DNA of 64,000 nucleotides from Clostridium sp. (GCA_023667695.1 JAMOZY010000013.1:1-64000); one strand, 5' to 3'; shown: positions 37,877 through 48,521, counted from the stretch's first letter. The notes: generated by a model from the sequence alone, not told the origin. Made by a program: numbers and translations.

Positions 37877-38416
37877 ATGTCACGTATCGGAAGAATGCCT
37901 ATCGCGGTACCAGCAGGTGTTACTGTTGATATTGCAGAAAATAACAAGGTGACAGTTAAGGGACCCAAGGGAACCTTAGAAAGAGTTCTGCCTGCTGAGA
38001 TGGAGATTAAGCAGGAAGATGGGAATTTGATTGTAACAAGACCAAACGACTTAAAGAAAATGAAGTCTTTACACGGTTTAACAAGAACCCTGTTAAATAA
38101 CATGGTGGTTGGTGTAACAGATGGATTTACAAAGGAACTGGAAGTAAATGGTGTTGGTTACAGAGCATCTAAGCAGGGAAAGAAGTTAGTTCTTGCATTA
38201 GGATACTCTCATCCGGTTGAGATGGAGGACCCGGAAGGCTTAGAGTCTGTAGTCGATGGTAATAAGATTACCGTGAAAGGTATTGATAAAGAAAAAGTTG
38301 GCCAATACGCAGCAGAAATCAGAGCAAAGAGAGCCCCGGAACCGTATAAGGGCAAGGGTATCAAGTATGTTGATGAAGTGATTCGACGCAAGGTTGGTAA
38401 GACTGGTAAAAAATAA
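37877..38416 (+). CDS. rplF: 50S ribosomal protein L6
   Basis: 179 residues ([29 protein letters not shown] end) with the [11 protein letters not shown] motif. It lies near the sarcin-ricin loop. ATG follows TTAGGAGG. Confidence 0.98.
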   Translation: MSRIGRMPIAVPAGVTVDIAENNKVTVKGPKGTLERVLPAEMEIKQEDGNLIVTRPNDLKKMKSLHGLTRTLLNNMVVGVTDGFTKELEVNGVGYRASKQGKKLVLALGYSHPVEMEDPEGLESVVDGNKITVKGIDKEKVGQYAAEIRAKRAPEPYKGKGIKYVDEVIRRKVGKTGKK

Positions 38417-38434
38417 TTAAAGGAGTGAAAAGCA

Positions 38435-38803
38435 ATGATTAGTAAAGCGTCAAGAAAAGACATTCGTGAAAAGAAGCATGCAAGACTTCGGAACCGTATC
38501 AGCGGCACTGCTGAATGCCCACGTTTAGCGGTTTTCAGAAGTAATAATCATATGTACGCTCAGATTATTGATGATACAGTTGGAAATACTTTAGTGTCTG
38601 CGTCAACATTGGAAAAAGCAGTGAAGGATGCTGTAGATCATACCAATGATGTGGAAGCTGCAGCCTGTGTTGGTAAGACTGTTGCTGAGAAAGCATTAGC
38701 AAAGGGTATTAAGACTGTCGTATTCGATAGAGGCGGCTATGTATATAAAGGTAAAGTAAAGGCATTAGCAGATGCAGCCCGTGAAGCTGGTCTTGAATTC
38801 TAA
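38435..38803 (+). CDS. rplR: 50S ribosomal protein L18
   Basis: 122 residues ([54 protein letters not shown]). It binds 5S rRNA with L5. Confidence 0.98.
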   Translation: MISKASRKDIREKKHARLRNRISGTAECPRLAVFRSNNHMYAQIIDDTVGNTLVSASTLEKAVKDAVDHTNDVEAAACVGKTVAEKALAKGIKTVVFDRGGYVYKGKVKALADAAREAGLEF

Positions 38804-38821
38804 TAAGGAGGAATACACAAT

Positions 38822-39331
38822 ATGAAGCATACAATCATTGATGCTAGTCAACTGGAATTAGAAGAAAAAATAGTATCAATCAAGCGTGTTACCAAGGTTG
38901 TAAAGGGTGGACGTAATATGAGATTTGCGGCACTTGTTGTAGTTGGTGACAGAAATGGTCATGTAGGTGCCGGCTTAGGTAAGGCTGCTGAAATCCCGGA
39001 AGCAATCCGGAAGGGCAAGGAAGATGCCATGAAGAAATTGGTATCAGTCGCAATTAATGAGGACGGCAGTATTCCTCATGACTGGACCGGTAAGTTTGGC
39101 AGCGCATCCGTATTATTAAAGACGTCTCCGGAAGGTACCGGTATTATCGCCGGCGGTCCTGCACGTAATGTATTAGAGCTTGCCGGATACAAGAATATCC
39201 GTACCAAGTCTTTAGGATCAAATAATAAGCAGAACGTAGTATTAGCTACGATTGATGGTCTTTCCAAGATTCGGACTCCGGAAGAGGTTGCCAGACTTCG
39301 TGGTAAATCTGTGGAAGAAATCCTGGGCTAA
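38822..39331 (+). CDS. rpsE: 30S ribosomal protein S5
   Basis: 169 residues with the dsRBD-like part ([23 protein letters not shown]) and [18 protein letters not shown]. It contributes to decoding accuracy. Confidence 0.98.
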   Translation: MKHTIIDASQLELEEKIVSIKRVTKVVKGGRNMRFAALVVVGDRNGHVGAGLGKAAEIPEAIRKGKEDAMKKLVSVAINEDGSIPHDWTGKFGSASVLLKTSPEGTGIIAGGPARNVLELAGYKNIRTKSLGSNNKQNVVLATIDGLSKIRTPEEVARLRGKSVEEILG

Positions 39332-39345
39332 GGAGGGCATTTAAG

Positions 39346-39528
39346 ATGGCAGATAAATTAAAAGTAACATTAGTAAAGTCTACGATTGGAGCAATTCCGA
39401 AGCATAAGAAGACGGTAGAAGCATTAGGTCTTAGAAAGCTGAATAAGTCTGTTGAGCTGCCAAACAATGCAGCAACATTAGGAATGGTACAGCAGGTAAG
39501 ACATTTAGTAAAAGTAGAAGAAATTTAA
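39346..39528 (+). CDS. rpmD: 50S ribosomal protein L30
   Basis: 60 residues (LKVTLVKSTIGAIPKHKKTVEALGL), typical short bacterial L30, between rpsE and rplO as usual. Confidence 0.97.
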   Translation: MADKLKVTLVKSTIGAIPKHKKTVEALGLRKLNKSVELPNNAATLGMVQQVRHLVKVEEI

Positions 39529-39549
39529 TTGAGATAGGAGGTGCACGTA

Positions 39550-39990
39550 ATGAATTTATCAAGCTTAAAGCCTGCAGAAGGTTCTAAAAAAAGCGATAAC
39601 TTCAGAAGAGGTCGTGGCCATGGTTCAGGAAATGGCAAGACAGCCGGTAAGGGTCATAAGGGACAGAAGGCTCGTTCAGGAGCTCCAAGACCAGGCTTTG
39701 AAGGCGGTCAGATGCCATTATACAGAAGAATACCGAAGAGAGGATTTACCTGTAGAAATTCCAAGGAAATCTTCAGTGTTAATGTATCTTCTCTGGAGCG
39801 TTTCGACAATGGGGCAGAGGTATCCGTTGCAACCTTGGTCGAGCAGGGTATTGTCAGAAATCCGAAGGATGGCGTAAAGATTCTTGGAAATGGAGAATTA
39901 ACCAAAAAGCTTACAGTAAAGGCAAATGCATTCAGTGAAGGCGCAATTGCTAAGATTGAGGCAGCTGGTGGAAAAGCTGAGGTGATTTAG
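39550..39990 (+). CDS. rplO: 50S ribosomal protein L15
   Basis: 146 residues ([39 protein letters not shown]). ATG 39550 is chosen because AGGAGGTG lies at 39536-39543; an in-frame GTG at 39541 would overlap it. Confidence 0.97.
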   Translation: MNLSSLKPAEGSKKSDNFRRGRGHGSGNGKTAGKGHKGQKARSGAPRPGFEGGQMPLYRRIPKRGFTCRNSKEIFSVNVSSLERFDNGAEVSVATLVEQGIVRNPKDGVKILGNGELTKKLTVKANAFSEGAIAKIEAAGGKAEVI

Positions 39991-39991
39991 G

Positions 39992-41323
39992 ATGTTCAAA
40001 ACACTGATCAATGCTTTTAAGGTAAAAGACATACGAAACCGTATTTTCTTCACCTTAGGGATATTGTTAGTATTTCGGATTGGTTGTAACATAACGATTC
40101 CAGGTATCGATGTAGCAGCTGTTCAGGCAACCCTGGATGCTATCTTAGGAACAGAGGCCAACGCCTTAGTGGGAATGTTTTCCGGTGGTTCCTTAGAGAA
40201 AATGTCGATTTTTGCTTTGAACGTAACACCATATATTACATCTTCCATTATTATCCAGCTTCTGACCATTGCAATTCCGGCTTTAGAGGAGCTGCAGCGG
40301 GACGGCGAGGATGGAAGAAAGAAAATGAATGCGATTACCAGATATGTAACGGTGCTTCTGGGAATCATTGAAGCTGCCGGCCTGTCAATCAGCCTGTATC
40401 AGGAGAATGCCTTAGGTGCAGATGCCAATGTATTAACGGTTATCACCATGATTATAACCTTAACCGCAGGCAGTACGCTGGTTATGTGGCTGGGAGAACG
40501 GATTACGGAACGGGGAATTGGAAATGGTATTTCCATTATCCTGTTAATTAATATCGTATCCAGAATGCCGAATGATTTCTCCAATCTGTATACCATGTTT
40601 GTAAAGACACAGTTTGACAGCGCGGAATATGTAAAAGGAATTGGTGCAATTCTGGTCATTATCGCTGTAGTTATATTGACAACTGTGCTGGTTATTCTGT
40701 TACAGGATGCAAAGCGGAATATTCCAATCCAGTATTCCCAGAAGATGAGCGGGCGCAGGATGGTTGGCGGACGTGCTACGGAAATGCCGTTGAAGGTAAA
40801 TACCGCCGGTGTTATTCCGATTATTTTTGCATCCTCCCTGTTATCCATGCCGGCTATGATTGTAAACTTGTTTAAGATTAATGTAACGAATCCGGTCGTG
40901 CAGGAGATTGTATCCAGTTTATCACAGGACAGTTGGTTTGCGAAGGGACATCCATGGGGGTATTTAGGATTGGCACTCTATGTTGCTCTGGTATTGATGT
41001 TTGCATATTTCTATACATCCATTACCTTTAATCCAATGGAGGTAGCCAATAACTTAAAGAAGAGCGGGGCATCGATTCCGGGTATCCGGCCGGGTAAGCC
41101 GACGCAGGAATATCTGGAAAAGGTATTGAAATATATCATTTTTATCGGTGCAGTAGGGCTGGTTATTATTGCCTTGATTCCTATCTTCTTTAGTGGTGTA
41201 TTTAATGCCAGCGTATCCTTTGGAGGCACATCCTTAATCATTATTGTAGGTGTAATCCTTGAGACTCTGCAGCAGTTGGATTCTAAGATGCTGGAGCGGA
41301 ATTACGAAGGATTTTTGAAATAA
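39992..41323 (+). CDS. secY: Preprotein translocase subunit SecY
   Basis: 443 residues with ten predictable membrane helices. The plug/TM2 region (GGSLEKMSIFALNVTPYITSSIIIQLL) and the cytoplasmic loop GITERGIGNGISIIL are conserved. It forms the SecYEG channel. It begins two bases after rplO. Confidence 0.98.
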   Translation: MFKTLINAFKVKDIRNRIFFTLGILLVFRIGCNITIPGIDVAAVQATLDAILGTEANALVGMFSGGSLEKMSIFALNVTPYITSSIIIQLLTIAIPALEELQRDGEDGRKKMNAITRYVTVLLGIIEAAGLSISLYQENALGADANVLTVITMIITLTAGSTLVMWLGERITERGIGNGISIILLINIVSRMPNDFSNLYTMFVKTQFDSAEYVKGIGAILVIIAVVILTTVLVILLQDAKRNIPIQYSQKMSGRRMVGGRATEMPLKVNTAGVIPIIFASSLLSMPAMIVNLFKINVTNPVVQEIVSSLSQDSWFAKGHPWGYLGLALYVALVLMFAYFYTSITFNPMEVANNLKKSGASIPGIRPGKPTQEYLEKVLKYIIFIGAVGLVIIALIPIFFSGVFNASVSFGGTSLIIIVGVILETLQQLDSKMLERNYEGFLK

Positions 41324-41332
41324 GATAACTGT

Positions 41333-41363
41333 CAATAAGCTGTAGATTTCCTACAGCTTATTG
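41333..41363 (+). other. Perfect 13-bp hairpin between secY and adk
   Basis: CAATAAGCTGTAG (41333-41345) and CTACAGCTTATTG (41351-41363) are perfectly complementary around a 5-base loop. There is no following T-run, so it is more likely an RNA-processing or stability element than a terminator. Confidence 0.6.
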
Positions 41364-41414
41364 GTGTATGTGTGGAGCGGAACTATATATTGTAGAATAC
41401 AGGAGGAAAATCAT

Positions 41415-42059
41415 ATGAAGATTATTATGTTAGGCGCACCTGGCGCAGGAAAAGGAACACAGGCAAAGTTGATTGCAGAGAAGTACGGAATTCCTCATAT
41501 TTCAACGGGGGATATATTTCGTGCCAATATAAAGAATGGTACGGAATTAGGAGCAAAGGCTAAGACCTATATGGATCAGGGGCTTTTGGTTCCGGATGAA
41601 TTGGTTGTTGACCTGGTAATTGACCGGTTTAAGGCAGAGGATTGTCAGAAGGGATATATTCTGGACGGTTTTCCAAGAACGATTCCTCAGGCGGAGGCAC
41701 TGGATAAGGCATTAGCAGCAATCGGGGAAACTGTGGATTATGCCATTAATGTAGAAGTACCGGATGAGAATATCGTTCGAAGAATGTCCGGCCGCCGGGC
41801 TTGCGTGGGATGCGGTGCTACATATCACATCGTATATAATCCGACCAAGGAAGAAAATAAATGTGATGCCTGTGGAGGAGAATTAATCTTACGGGATGAT
41901 GATAAGCCGGAGACGGTTCAGAAGCGGTTAAGCGTATATCATGACCAGACCCAGCCATTGATTGATTACTATAATGAGAAGGGCATTATGAAAGAGGTTG
42001 ATGGAACCGTTGATATGAATGATGTCTTTACAGCAATTTGTAATATCTTAGGTGAATAA
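41415..42059 (+). CDS. adk: Adenylate kinase
   Basis: 214 residues. P-loop GAPGAGKGTQ at residues 7-16, NMP-binding region, and a long LID carrying a zinc site of four cysteines (CVGCGATYH and CDACGG), typical of Gram-positive Adk. DGFPRTIPQAE is intact. ATG 41415 follows AGGAGGAAAATCAT. It interconverts ATP, AMP and ADP. Confidence 0.98.
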   Translation: MKIIMLGAPGAGKGTQAKLIAEKYGIPHISTGDIFRANIKNGTELGAKAKTYMDQGLLVPDELVVDLVIDRFKAEDCQKGYILDGFPRTIPQAEALDKALAAIGETVDYAINVEVPDENIVRRMSGRRACVGCGATYHIVYNPTKEENKCDACGGELILRDDDKPETVQKRLSVYHDQTQPLIDYYNEKGIMKEVDGTVDMNDVFTAICNILGE

Positions 42060-42060
42060 A

Positions 42061-42828
42061 ATGCCGATTACCAGAAAGTCTCAGGCCGAGATAGAGCTTA
42101 TGCAGGAAGCCGGCCGAATACTTGCGATTACTCATAACGAGCTGAAAAAAGAATTAAAAGCAGGAATGAGTACCAAGGATATTGATGTATTAGGCGAGAC
42201 CATTATCCGGGATTATGGCTGTATACCATCCTTTTTGAATTATTGTGGTTATCCGGCATCCATTTGTGTTTCCGTGAACGACGAAGTCGTTCACGGGATT
42301 CCGGATGAAAAGCGTATCATACAGGATGGTGATATTGTTAGTCTGGATGCGGGGGTCATATATAAAGGATATCATTCCGATGCAGCACGCACGATTATGG
42401 TGGGTGAGGTTTCGGAAGAGGCAAAGCGGTTGGTAGAGGTCACCAGACAAAGCTTCTTTGAAGGGATTCAATATGCAAAGCCGGGATATCATATCGTGGA
42501 TATCGGAAGAGCCGTTCAGACATATGTGGAGGCAAACGGATTTTCGGTAGTCAGGGATTTGGTCGGACATGGAATCGGGAAAAAGCTTCATGAGAAACCG
42601 AATATCCCGAACTTTGTCGATAGAGGAAAGGGCGCCAGACTGCGGCCGGGCATGACCCTGGCCATTGAACCAATGGTCAATGCCGGTGAATATGATGTGG
42701 TGTGGCTGGAGGATGACTGGACCGTGGTAACTTATGATGGTTCCTTGTCTGCCCATTATGAGAATACGATATTGATTACGGAAGAAGAACCGATGATACT
42801 TTCCACAGCGGAAGGCATAGAATTATAA
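42061..42828 (+). CDS. map: Methionine aminopeptidase, type I
   Basis: 255 residues. M24A metal ligands are present: D in [19 protein letters not shown] (two aspartates), H in [11 protein letters not shown] in AIEPMVN and E near the end (ENTILIT). It removes the initiator methionine. ATG 42061 lies one base after the adk stop. No MetAP SH3-like N-terminal extension. Confidence 0.97.
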   Translation: MPITRKSQAEIELMQEAGRILAITHNELKKELKAGMSTKDIDVLGETIIRDYGCIPSFLNYCGYPASICVSVNDEVVHGIPDEKRIIQDGDIVSLDAGVIYKGYHSDAARTIMVGEVSEEAKRLVEVTRQSFFEGIQYAKPGYHIVDIGRAVQTYVEANGFSVVRDLVGHGIGKKLHEKPNIPNFVDRGKGARLRPGMTLAIEPMVNAGEYDVVWLEDDWTVVTYDGSLSAHYENTILITEEEPMILSTAEGIEL

Positions 42829-42866
42829 GCATAAGTTTTATGAGCAAAGAGCAGGAGGTTTTGAAT

Positions 42867-43085
42867 ATGTCAAAAGTTGATGCAATTGAAGTAGAGGGTG
42901 TAGTATTAGAAAAGTTGCCAAATGCAATGTTCCGGGTACAGTTGGAAAACGGACATGTGGTATTAGGACATATCAGTGGTAAAATCCGGATGGGATATAT
43001 CAAGATTCTTCCGGGTGATACGGTAAAAATTGAATTATCCCCATATGATTTAACAAAGGGAAGAATCGTATGGAGAAATAAATAA
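42867..43085 (+). CDS. infA: Translation initiation factor IF-1
   Basis: 72 residues ([50 protein letters not shown]), a complete OB-fold IF-1. ATG 42867 follows CAGGAGGTTTTGAAT; the open frame continues upstream to 42840 but that start lacks a site. Confidence 0.97.
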   Translation: MSKVDAIEVEGVVLEKLPNAMFRVQLENGHVVLGHISGKIRMGYIKILPGDTVKIELSPYDLTKGRIVWRNK

Positions 43086-43198
43086 TTCTAAAATAAAACA
43101 AAAAGTTTTGCAGAAAATGGAAAAAAGCTATTGCAAATACTTGTAAAAAGTGATAAAGTATTAGCTTGTAGCGGACTTTTTTGAAAGGAGAGATTTTA

Positions 43199-43312
43199 AT
43201 GAAGGTTAGAGCATCTGTAAAACCGATTTGCGACAAATGCAAAGTCATTAAAAGAAAAGGAAGCATCAGAGTAATCTGTGAAAATCCGAAGCACAAGCAG
43301 AGACAAGGCTAG
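43199..43312 (+). CDS. rpmJ: 50S ribosomal protein L36
   Basis: 37 residues with a zinc ribbon CDKC...C...H (the metal-binding C+ form). ATG 43199 follows GAAAGGAGAG. Confidence 0.97.
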   Translation: MKVRASVKPICDKCKVIKRKGSIRVICENPKHKQRQG

Positions 43313-43568
43313 GGAATTTGACAGTTTATTAATTGCGCATGTTATTCCCGCATGAACGATTAATAAATGAGTCCGAATCTGCAATCGACCAAAAGCAAGG
43401 CTTTGGTCACAAATTTGAAGCGGCTGTAGCATAAGCGATTATGCTAATTAAAATAAAATTTATAACAGGAAGGCAGCGTATGCATTTCACCCGCATTTTA
43501 TATGCGGATACGTGTGTTTTTGTGTTATGTAGGCAAGAGAATACTATTTTTTATGGAGGTAGAAATAC
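43313..43568 (+). promoter_or_regulatory. Multi-hairpin leader before rpsM
   Basis: Four stem-loops follow one another: TTTATTAAT/ATTAATAAA (43325-43367), GACCAAAAGC/GCTTTGGTC (43387-43408), TAGCATAA-GCGA-TTATGCTA (43427-43446, with a GCGA tetraloop) and CCGCAT/ATGCGG (43491-43507). No gene is seen in these 256 bases. S4 represses the alpha operon through a leader upstream of rpsM in E. coli; a similar role here is inference. Confidence 0.5.
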
Positions 43569-43937
43569 ATGGCTCGTATTTCAGGTGTTGATTTACCAAG
43601 AGAAAAGCGTATTGAAATCGGTCTTACTTATATCTATGGTATTGGACGGACCAGTGCTGCGCGTATCTTAAAAGAAGCTAACGTAAATCCGGATACTCGT
43701 GTTCGCGATCTGACAGATGATGAAGTTCGCCGTATGAGTGAAATCATCAACAATACACAGATTGTAGAAGGTGATTTGCGTAGAGAAATAGCAATGAATA
43801 TCAAGCGTTTACAGGAAATCGGGTGTTACCGTGGTATCCGTCATAGAAAGGGACTTCCGGTTCGTGGTCAGAAAACAAAGACAAACGCCAGAACTCGTAA
43901 GGGTCCAAAGAGAACAGTAGCAAATAAGAAGAAGTAA
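43569..43937 (+). CDS. rpsM: 30S ribosomal protein S13
   Basis: 122 residues ([42 protein letters not shown]), typical S13. ATG follows TGGAGG. Confidence 0.98.
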   Translation: MARISGVDLPREKRIEIGLTYIYGIGRTSAARILKEANVNPDTRVRDLTDDEVRRMSEIINNTQIVEGDLRREIAMNIKRLQEIGCYRGIRHRKGLPVRGQKTKTNARTRKGPKRTVANKKK

Positions 43938-43989
43938 TAATTGAAGTGATACAAAATGCGAAAGCATTGAATACCTAGGAGGTTTAGTA

Positions 43990-44391
43990 ATGGCAGCAGC
44001 AAAAAAAGCTACTAAAAAAGTGACAAAGAAGCGTGTGAAAAAGAACGTTGAACGTGGACAGGCACATATTCAGTCATCTTTTAATAATACAATTGTTACC
44101 TTAACTGATGCGGAAGGCAATGCGTTATCCTGGGCAAGTGCAGGTGGATTAGGTTTTCGGGGTTCCAGAAAGTCTACTCCTTATGCAGCACAGATGGCAG
44201 CAGAGGCTGCAACAAAGGCAGCATTGGTTCATGGGTTAAAGTCCGTTGACGTTATGGTGAAGGGACCAGGTTCCGGTCGGGAAGCGGCAATCCGCGCACT
44301 TCAGGCTTGCGGACTGGATGTATTGAGCATCACAGATGTAACACCGGTTCCACATAATGGTTGTCGCCCACCAAAGCGTCGTAGAGTTTAA
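43990..44391 (+). CDS. rpsK: 30S ribosomal protein S11
   Basis: 133 residues, with an N-terminal lysine-rich tail and the core [21 protein letters not shown] and [10 protein letters not shown] end. Confidence 0.98.
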   Translation: MAAAKKATKKVTKKRVKKNVERGQAHIQSSFNNTIVTLTDAEGNALSWASAGGLGFRGSRKSTPYAAQMAAEAATKAALVHGLKSVDVMVKGPGSGREAAIRALQACGLDVLSITDVTPVPHNGCRPPKRRRV

Positions 44392-44411
44392 TTTTAGGAG
44401 GTACAGGATAG

Positions 44412-45005
44412 ATGGCAGTAGATAGAACTCCCGTTCTTAAGAGATGCAGATCTTTAGGCATGGAGCCGATGTATCTCGGGATTGACAAGAAGTCAAACAG
44501 AACATTAAATCGTGCAAATAGAAAAATGAGTGAATATGGTCTTCAGTTACGCGAGAAGCAGAAGGCAAAGTTCATTTATGGTGTATTGGAAAAGCCGTTC
44601 CGTAATCTGTATGCAACTGCAGAACGGATGAAGGGCTTGACTGGTCCAAACTTAATGATTCTATTAGAGTTGAGACTGGATAACGTTATTTTCCGTATGG
44701 GTATGGCAAGAACCCGTAAGGAAGCAAGACAGATTGTAGATCATAAGCATGTATTGGTAAATGGAAAGTGTGTCAACATTCCGTCTTACAGAGTAAAAGC
44801 AGGCGATAAGATTGAAATCAGAGAGAAGAGCAAGTCTTCTCAGAGATATAAGGATATCTTAGAGGTAACAGGTGGAAGACTGATTCCAGCTTGGTTAGAG
44901 GCAGATCAGGAGAACCTTTGTGGTACTGTTGTTGAGCTGCCTTTGAGAGAGCAGATTGATGTACCTGTAAATGAAACTCTTATCGTTGAGTTGTATTCTA
45001 AATAA
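44412..45005 (+). CDS. rpsD: 30S ribosomal protein S4
   Basis: 197 residues with the S4 RNA-binding domain ([33 protein letters not shown]) near residue 93. The N-terminus lacks the cysteine zinc site. It is a primary 16S binder, candidate regulator of this operon. Confidence 0.98.
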   Translation: MAVDRTPVLKRCRSLGMEPMYLGIDKKSNRTLNRANRKMSEYGLQLREKQKAKFIYGVLEKPFRNLYATAERMKGLTGPNLMILLELRLDNVIFRMGMARTRKEARQIVDHKHVLVNGKCVNIPSYRVKAGDKIEIREKSKSSQRYKDILEVTGGRLIPAWLEADQENLCGTVVELPLREQIDVPVNETLIVELYSK

Positions 45006-45061
45006 TCCATAAATATTTAGGAATAACCTCAACTTTTTTACCCAGAAGGAGGGTCCCAATA

Positions 45062-46018
45062 GTGTTTGAATTTGAAAAACCTAGAATTGAAATTGCAGAG
45101 ATATCCGAAGATAATAAGTATGGACGCTTTGTAGTTGAGCCTTTAGAAAGAGGTTATGGTACAACTCTTGGTAACTCACTAAGAAGAATTATGTTATCTT
45201 CTTTGCCGGGTTCCGCTGTTACTTCCGTAAAGATTAAGGGAGTATTGCATGAGTTCAGTTCTATTCCGGGTGTGAAGGAAGATGTGACTGAGATTATTAT
45301 GAATATTAAGGAACTGGCAATCAAGAATAGTTCAACTGCTGAAACTTCAACTGCATATATTGAGTATGAAGGCGAAGGTGTAGTAACGGCAGCAGATATT
45401 CATGTGGACAGCAATATTGAAATCCTGAATAAAGATTTGGTTATTGCAACTTTAAATGGCGGTACGGACTGTCGTCTGGATATGGAATTAACGATATCCA
45501 AGGGCAGAGGCTATGTAGGTGCAGACAAGAACAAGAAGGAAGATTTATCCATTGATGTAATTGCGGTTGATTCCATTTACACACCGGTAGAGCGTGTGAA
45601 TATGATTGTGGAAAATACCCGTGTCGGTCAGGTAACGGATTATGATAAGCTGACCCTGGATGTATTTACCAATGGAACTCTGGCGCCGGATGAGGCAGTC
45701 AGCCTGGCAGCTAAGGTATTAAGCGAGCATTTGAGCTTGTTTATTGATTTATCGGAGAATGCAAAATCAACAGAAGTTATGGTTGAGACAAAGGATGATG
45801 AAAAGGGTAAGGTGCTTGAAATGAGCATTGATGAATTAGAGTTATCCGTGCGTTCTTATAACTGCTTAAAGCGTGCAGGCATCAATACAGTCGAAGAATT
45901 AACCAATAAGACGTCTGAGGACATGATGAAGGTTCGGAATCTTGGACGGAAGTCATTGGAAGAAGTGTTAAGTAAATTAAAAGAATTAGGTTTAGAGCTT
46001 CGCAATGGTGAAGAGTAG
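45062..46018 (+). CDS. rpoA: RNA polymerase alpha subunit
   Basis: 318 residues. N-terminal dimerisation/assembly domain ([28 protein letters not shown]) and C-terminal alpha-CTD ([26 protein letters not shown]), which contacts UP elements and activators. Start is GTG 45062 after GAAGGAGGG. Confidence 0.98.
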   Translation: MFEFEKPRIEIAEISEDNKYGRFVVEPLERGYGTTLGNSLRRIMLSSLPGSAVTSVKIKGVLHEFSSIPGVKEDVTEIIMNIKELAIKNSSTAETSTAYIEYEGEGVVTAADIHVDSNIEILNKDLVIATLNGGTDCRLDMELTISKGRGYVGADKNKKEDLSIDVIAVDSIYTPVERVNMIVENTRVGQVTDYDKLTLDVFTNGTLAPDEAVSLAAKVLSEHLSLFIDLSENAKSTEVMVETKDDEKGKVLEMSIDELELSVRSYNCLKRAGINTVEELTNKTSEDMMKVRNLGRKSLEEVLSKLKELGLELRNGEE

Positions 46019-46106
46019 ACTTTAAGTTCCACTAAAGCTGAATAAGAGTAAGCATAGTGAAGATGCAGAGGATTCTGCATGATTATCCATAAGGAGGAAA
46101 ATCTCA

Positions 46107-46643
46107 ATGGCAATGTATAGAAAGCTTGGTAAGGAATCAAGTGCAAGAAAGGCATTACTTCGTAATCAGGTAACCATGCTGTTATATCATGGTAAGATTA
46201 AGACAACAGAAGCAAGAGCAAAGGAAGTTCGTCAGATTGCAGAGCATTTAATTACATTAGCAGTGAAGGAAAAGGATAATTTCGATGAGGTTACCGTTAC
46301 TGCTAAGGTTCCAAAGTTAGATAAGGATGGAAAGAGAATCAAGGAAGTCGTTGACGGTAAGAAGGTTACCCAATATGACACGGTGGAAAAGAAGGTTAAG
46401 AAGGATCAGCCTTCCAGACTGCATGCAAGAAGACAAATGTTAAAGGTTCTTTATCCGGTTGTTGATGTTCCGAGTGAAGCAGCAGGTAGAAAAGCCGGTA
46501 CAAAGAAGGTGGATTTAACAGCAAAGCTGTTTGATGAATATGGACCTAAGTATGCAGGCCGCCCGGGTGGTTATACCAGAATTGTAAAGATTGGACCACG
46601 TAAGGGTGATGCAGCTATGGAAGTTATTCTTGAATTAGTATAG
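46107..46643 (+). CDS. rplQ: 50S ribosomal protein L17, with internal extension
   Basis: 178 residues, against about 113-130 for most bacterial L17. The N-terminal 58 residues (MAMYRKLGKESSARKALLRN) and the C-terminal third (FDEYGPKYAGRPGGYTRIVK) are normal. A lysine-rich insert of roughly 45 residues lies between (about 60-105: KLDKDGKRIKEVVDGKKV region). The frame is continuous. It is the last ribosomal gene before a strong terminator. Confidence 0.96.
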   Translation: MAMYRKLGKESSARKALLRNQVTMLLYHGKIKTTEARAKEVRQIAEHLITLAVKEKDNFDEVTVTAKVPKLDKDGKRIKEVVDGKKVTQYDTVEKKVKKDQPSRLHARRQMLKVLYPVVDVPSEAAGRKAGTKKVDLTAKLFDEYGPKYAGRPGGYTRIVKIGPRKGDAAMEVILELV

Positions 46644-46650
46644 TTACTGA

Positions 46651-46688
46651 AAAGGGCTGTCGCAATAGGTTATGCGACAGCCCTTTTT
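46651..46688 (+). terminator. Terminator of the ribosomal superoperon
   Basis: AAAGGGCTGTCGCA pairs perfectly with TGCGACAGCCCTTT, followed by a T-run (46684-46688); the opposite strand also ends in Ts, so it could act in both directions. Confidence 0.88.
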
Positions 46689-46742
46689 GACTAAATGACA
46701 GGTTGATTGGATTGCAGATATCCAGTTAAGTGAGAATGAGCT

Positions 46743-48521
46743 ATGATGAAAGCAGAACATGTAACATTTGAATATATCCGGCGGGATGAGGAAGGAAATG
46801 TTTCTGAGATTGTGGAAGCGGTAAAGGAGCTTTCTCTGCATGTAAAACCGGGAGAATTTATAGGAATTCTGGGGCAGAACGGCTCTGGAAAGTCTACCTT
46901 TGCTAAAATGCTGAACGCATTGCTGGTACCTACGGAGGGAAGTATTACCATTGCCGGTCTGGATAGCTCCGACCATGATAACCAGTGGAAGATTCGAAAA
47001 ACGGCAGGTATGGTATTCCAGAATCCGGATAATCAGATTATCGGAACGATGGTAGAGGAGGATGTTGCCTTCGGACCGGAAAATCTGGGTGTTCCGGCAG
47101 AGGAAATTGGAGAAAGAGTTGCAGAGGCTTTGGAAATGGTTGGTATGACAGCGTATCGACAGCAATCTCCCAATCATTTATCCGGCGGACAGAAGCAGCA
47201 GGTGGCAATTGCCGGTGTATTGGCCATGCATCCCAAGTGCATGATATTTGATGAAGCTACGGCAATGCTTGACCCAAAGGGCAGGCGTGAGGTATTAAAG
47301 GCGGCCCGGACATTAAATCAGGAGCAGAAGATTACCATTCTTTTTATCACCCATGATATGGACGAGGTTATCTTAGCCAATCGGATTGTTGTTATGCACC
47401 AGGGAGAGCTGGTGATGGAAGGAACTCCGAAGGAGATATATCGTAATACGGAACAGTTGACTGCATATGGTCTGATTCCGCCCCGGCTGATGGAACTGTC
47501 AGACAAGCTTCGCCGGAATGGAATTGAATTTTCAGACCAGGTCATGAACCCGAAGGAATTTGTGACGGAAGTACATCGGTTAAGGCCAGCCTCCGGTGTG
47601 CGAAAGGAAGGAACGCTGAAAGCTCCGGAAACCATAGCAGGGGAGCCTGTGTCACCTTCCGATACGGATGCCATGCTTCATGGACTGGTATTAAATCATG
47701 TATCCTATCGTTATAATCCGGATACGGCTTATGAACGGCATGCCCTGCATGACATAAGCCTTGCCATGAATAAGGGGGAATTTATCGCTGTCATCGGTCA
47801 TACCGGCTCCGGAAAATCTACCTTGATTCAGCAGTTTAATGGCTTGCTGAAGCCTGGAGCCGGACAGATTTATTATGAGGGCAGGGATATCTATGATAAG
47901 GGCTATAACCGGACCTATCTTCGGGAAAAGGTAGGTCTGGTATTTCAGTATCCAGAGTATCAGCTTTTTGCAGAAACCGTTCTGGAGGATGTGAGCTTTG
48001 GACCTAAAAACTTAAAGCTTCCTTTATTGGAGGTTCAGCAGCGTGCATTTCAGGCAATTGCAGCAGTTGGGCTGGGGGATGATGTGTATGACCTTTCTCC
48101 CTTTGAATTGTCTGGCGGACAGAAACGCCGGGTGGCTATTGCCGGTGTTCTTGCAATGAAGCCGGATTTTCTGGTGCTGGACGAGCCGGTAGCCGGCTTA
48201 GACCCGGTAGGCAGAAGAGAATTGCTGGAGATGCTGAAGGCACTTCATGAGGAAGGAATGACTATCGTTCTGGTGTCCCATAACATGGAAGATGTGGCAG
48301 AATATGCAGAACGGGTCATTGTCATGGAGCAGGGCAGGATTCTTTATGATGATAAGGTATCGGAGGTCTTTCAGCAGGAAAAGAAGCTGCAGGAGCTGGG
48401 ACTGGATATTCCGTTTACCTCTCGGCTGATGAAGAAGCTGAAGGCAGAGGGCCATGCGGTAAGAACGGATATTTATAAGCTGGAGGATGCAGTAACAGAG
48501 CTGACAAGGTATTTATCCTAG
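46743..48521 (+). CDS. ecfA: Energy-coupling factor transporter ATPases, EcfA1-EcfA2 fused
   Basis: A 592-residue protein with two full ABC ATPase domains. Domain one has Walker A GQNGSGKST (near 43), Q-loop FQNPDNQ, signature LSGGQKQQVAIAG and Walker B MIFDEAT. Domain two has Walker A GHTGSGKST (near 354), Q-loop FQYPEYQLF, signature LSGGQKRRVAIAG and Walker B LVLDEP. These match EcfA1 and EcfA2 in order. In most Firmicutes they are two adjacent genes here, between rplQ and ecfT. The linker (about 275-310) is poorly conserved in appearance. The complex powers vitamin uptake with EcfT and separate S components, none of which is in the window. Confidence 0.95.
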   Translation: MMKAEHVTFEYIRRDEEGNVSEIVEAVKELSLHVKPGEFIGILGQNGSGKSTFAKMLNALLVPTEGSITIAGLDSSDHDNQWKIRKTAGMVFQNPDNQIIGTMVEEDVAFGPENLGVPAEEIGERVAEALEMVGMTAYRQQSPNHLSGGQKQQVAIAGVLAMHPKCMIFDEATAMLDPKGRREVLKAARTLNQEQKITILFITHDMDEVILANRIVVMHQGELVMEGTPKEIYRNTEQLTAYGLIPPRLMELSDKLRRNGIEFSDQVMNPKEFVTEVHRLRPASGVRKEGTLKAPETIAGEPVSPSDTDAMLHGLVLNHVSYRYNPDTAYERHALHDISLAMNKGEFIAVIGHTGSGKSTLIQQFNGLLKPGAGQIYYEGRDIYDKGYNRTYLREKVGLVFQYPEYQLFAETVLEDVSFGPKNLKLPLLEVQQRAFQAIAAVGLGDDVYDLSPFELSGGQKRRVAIAGVLAMKPDFLVLDEPVAGLDPVGRRELLEMLKALHEEGMTIVLVSHNMEDVAEYAERVIVMEQGRILYDDKVSEVFQQEKKLQELGLDIPFTSRLMKKLKAEGHAVRTDIYKLEDAVTELTRYLS

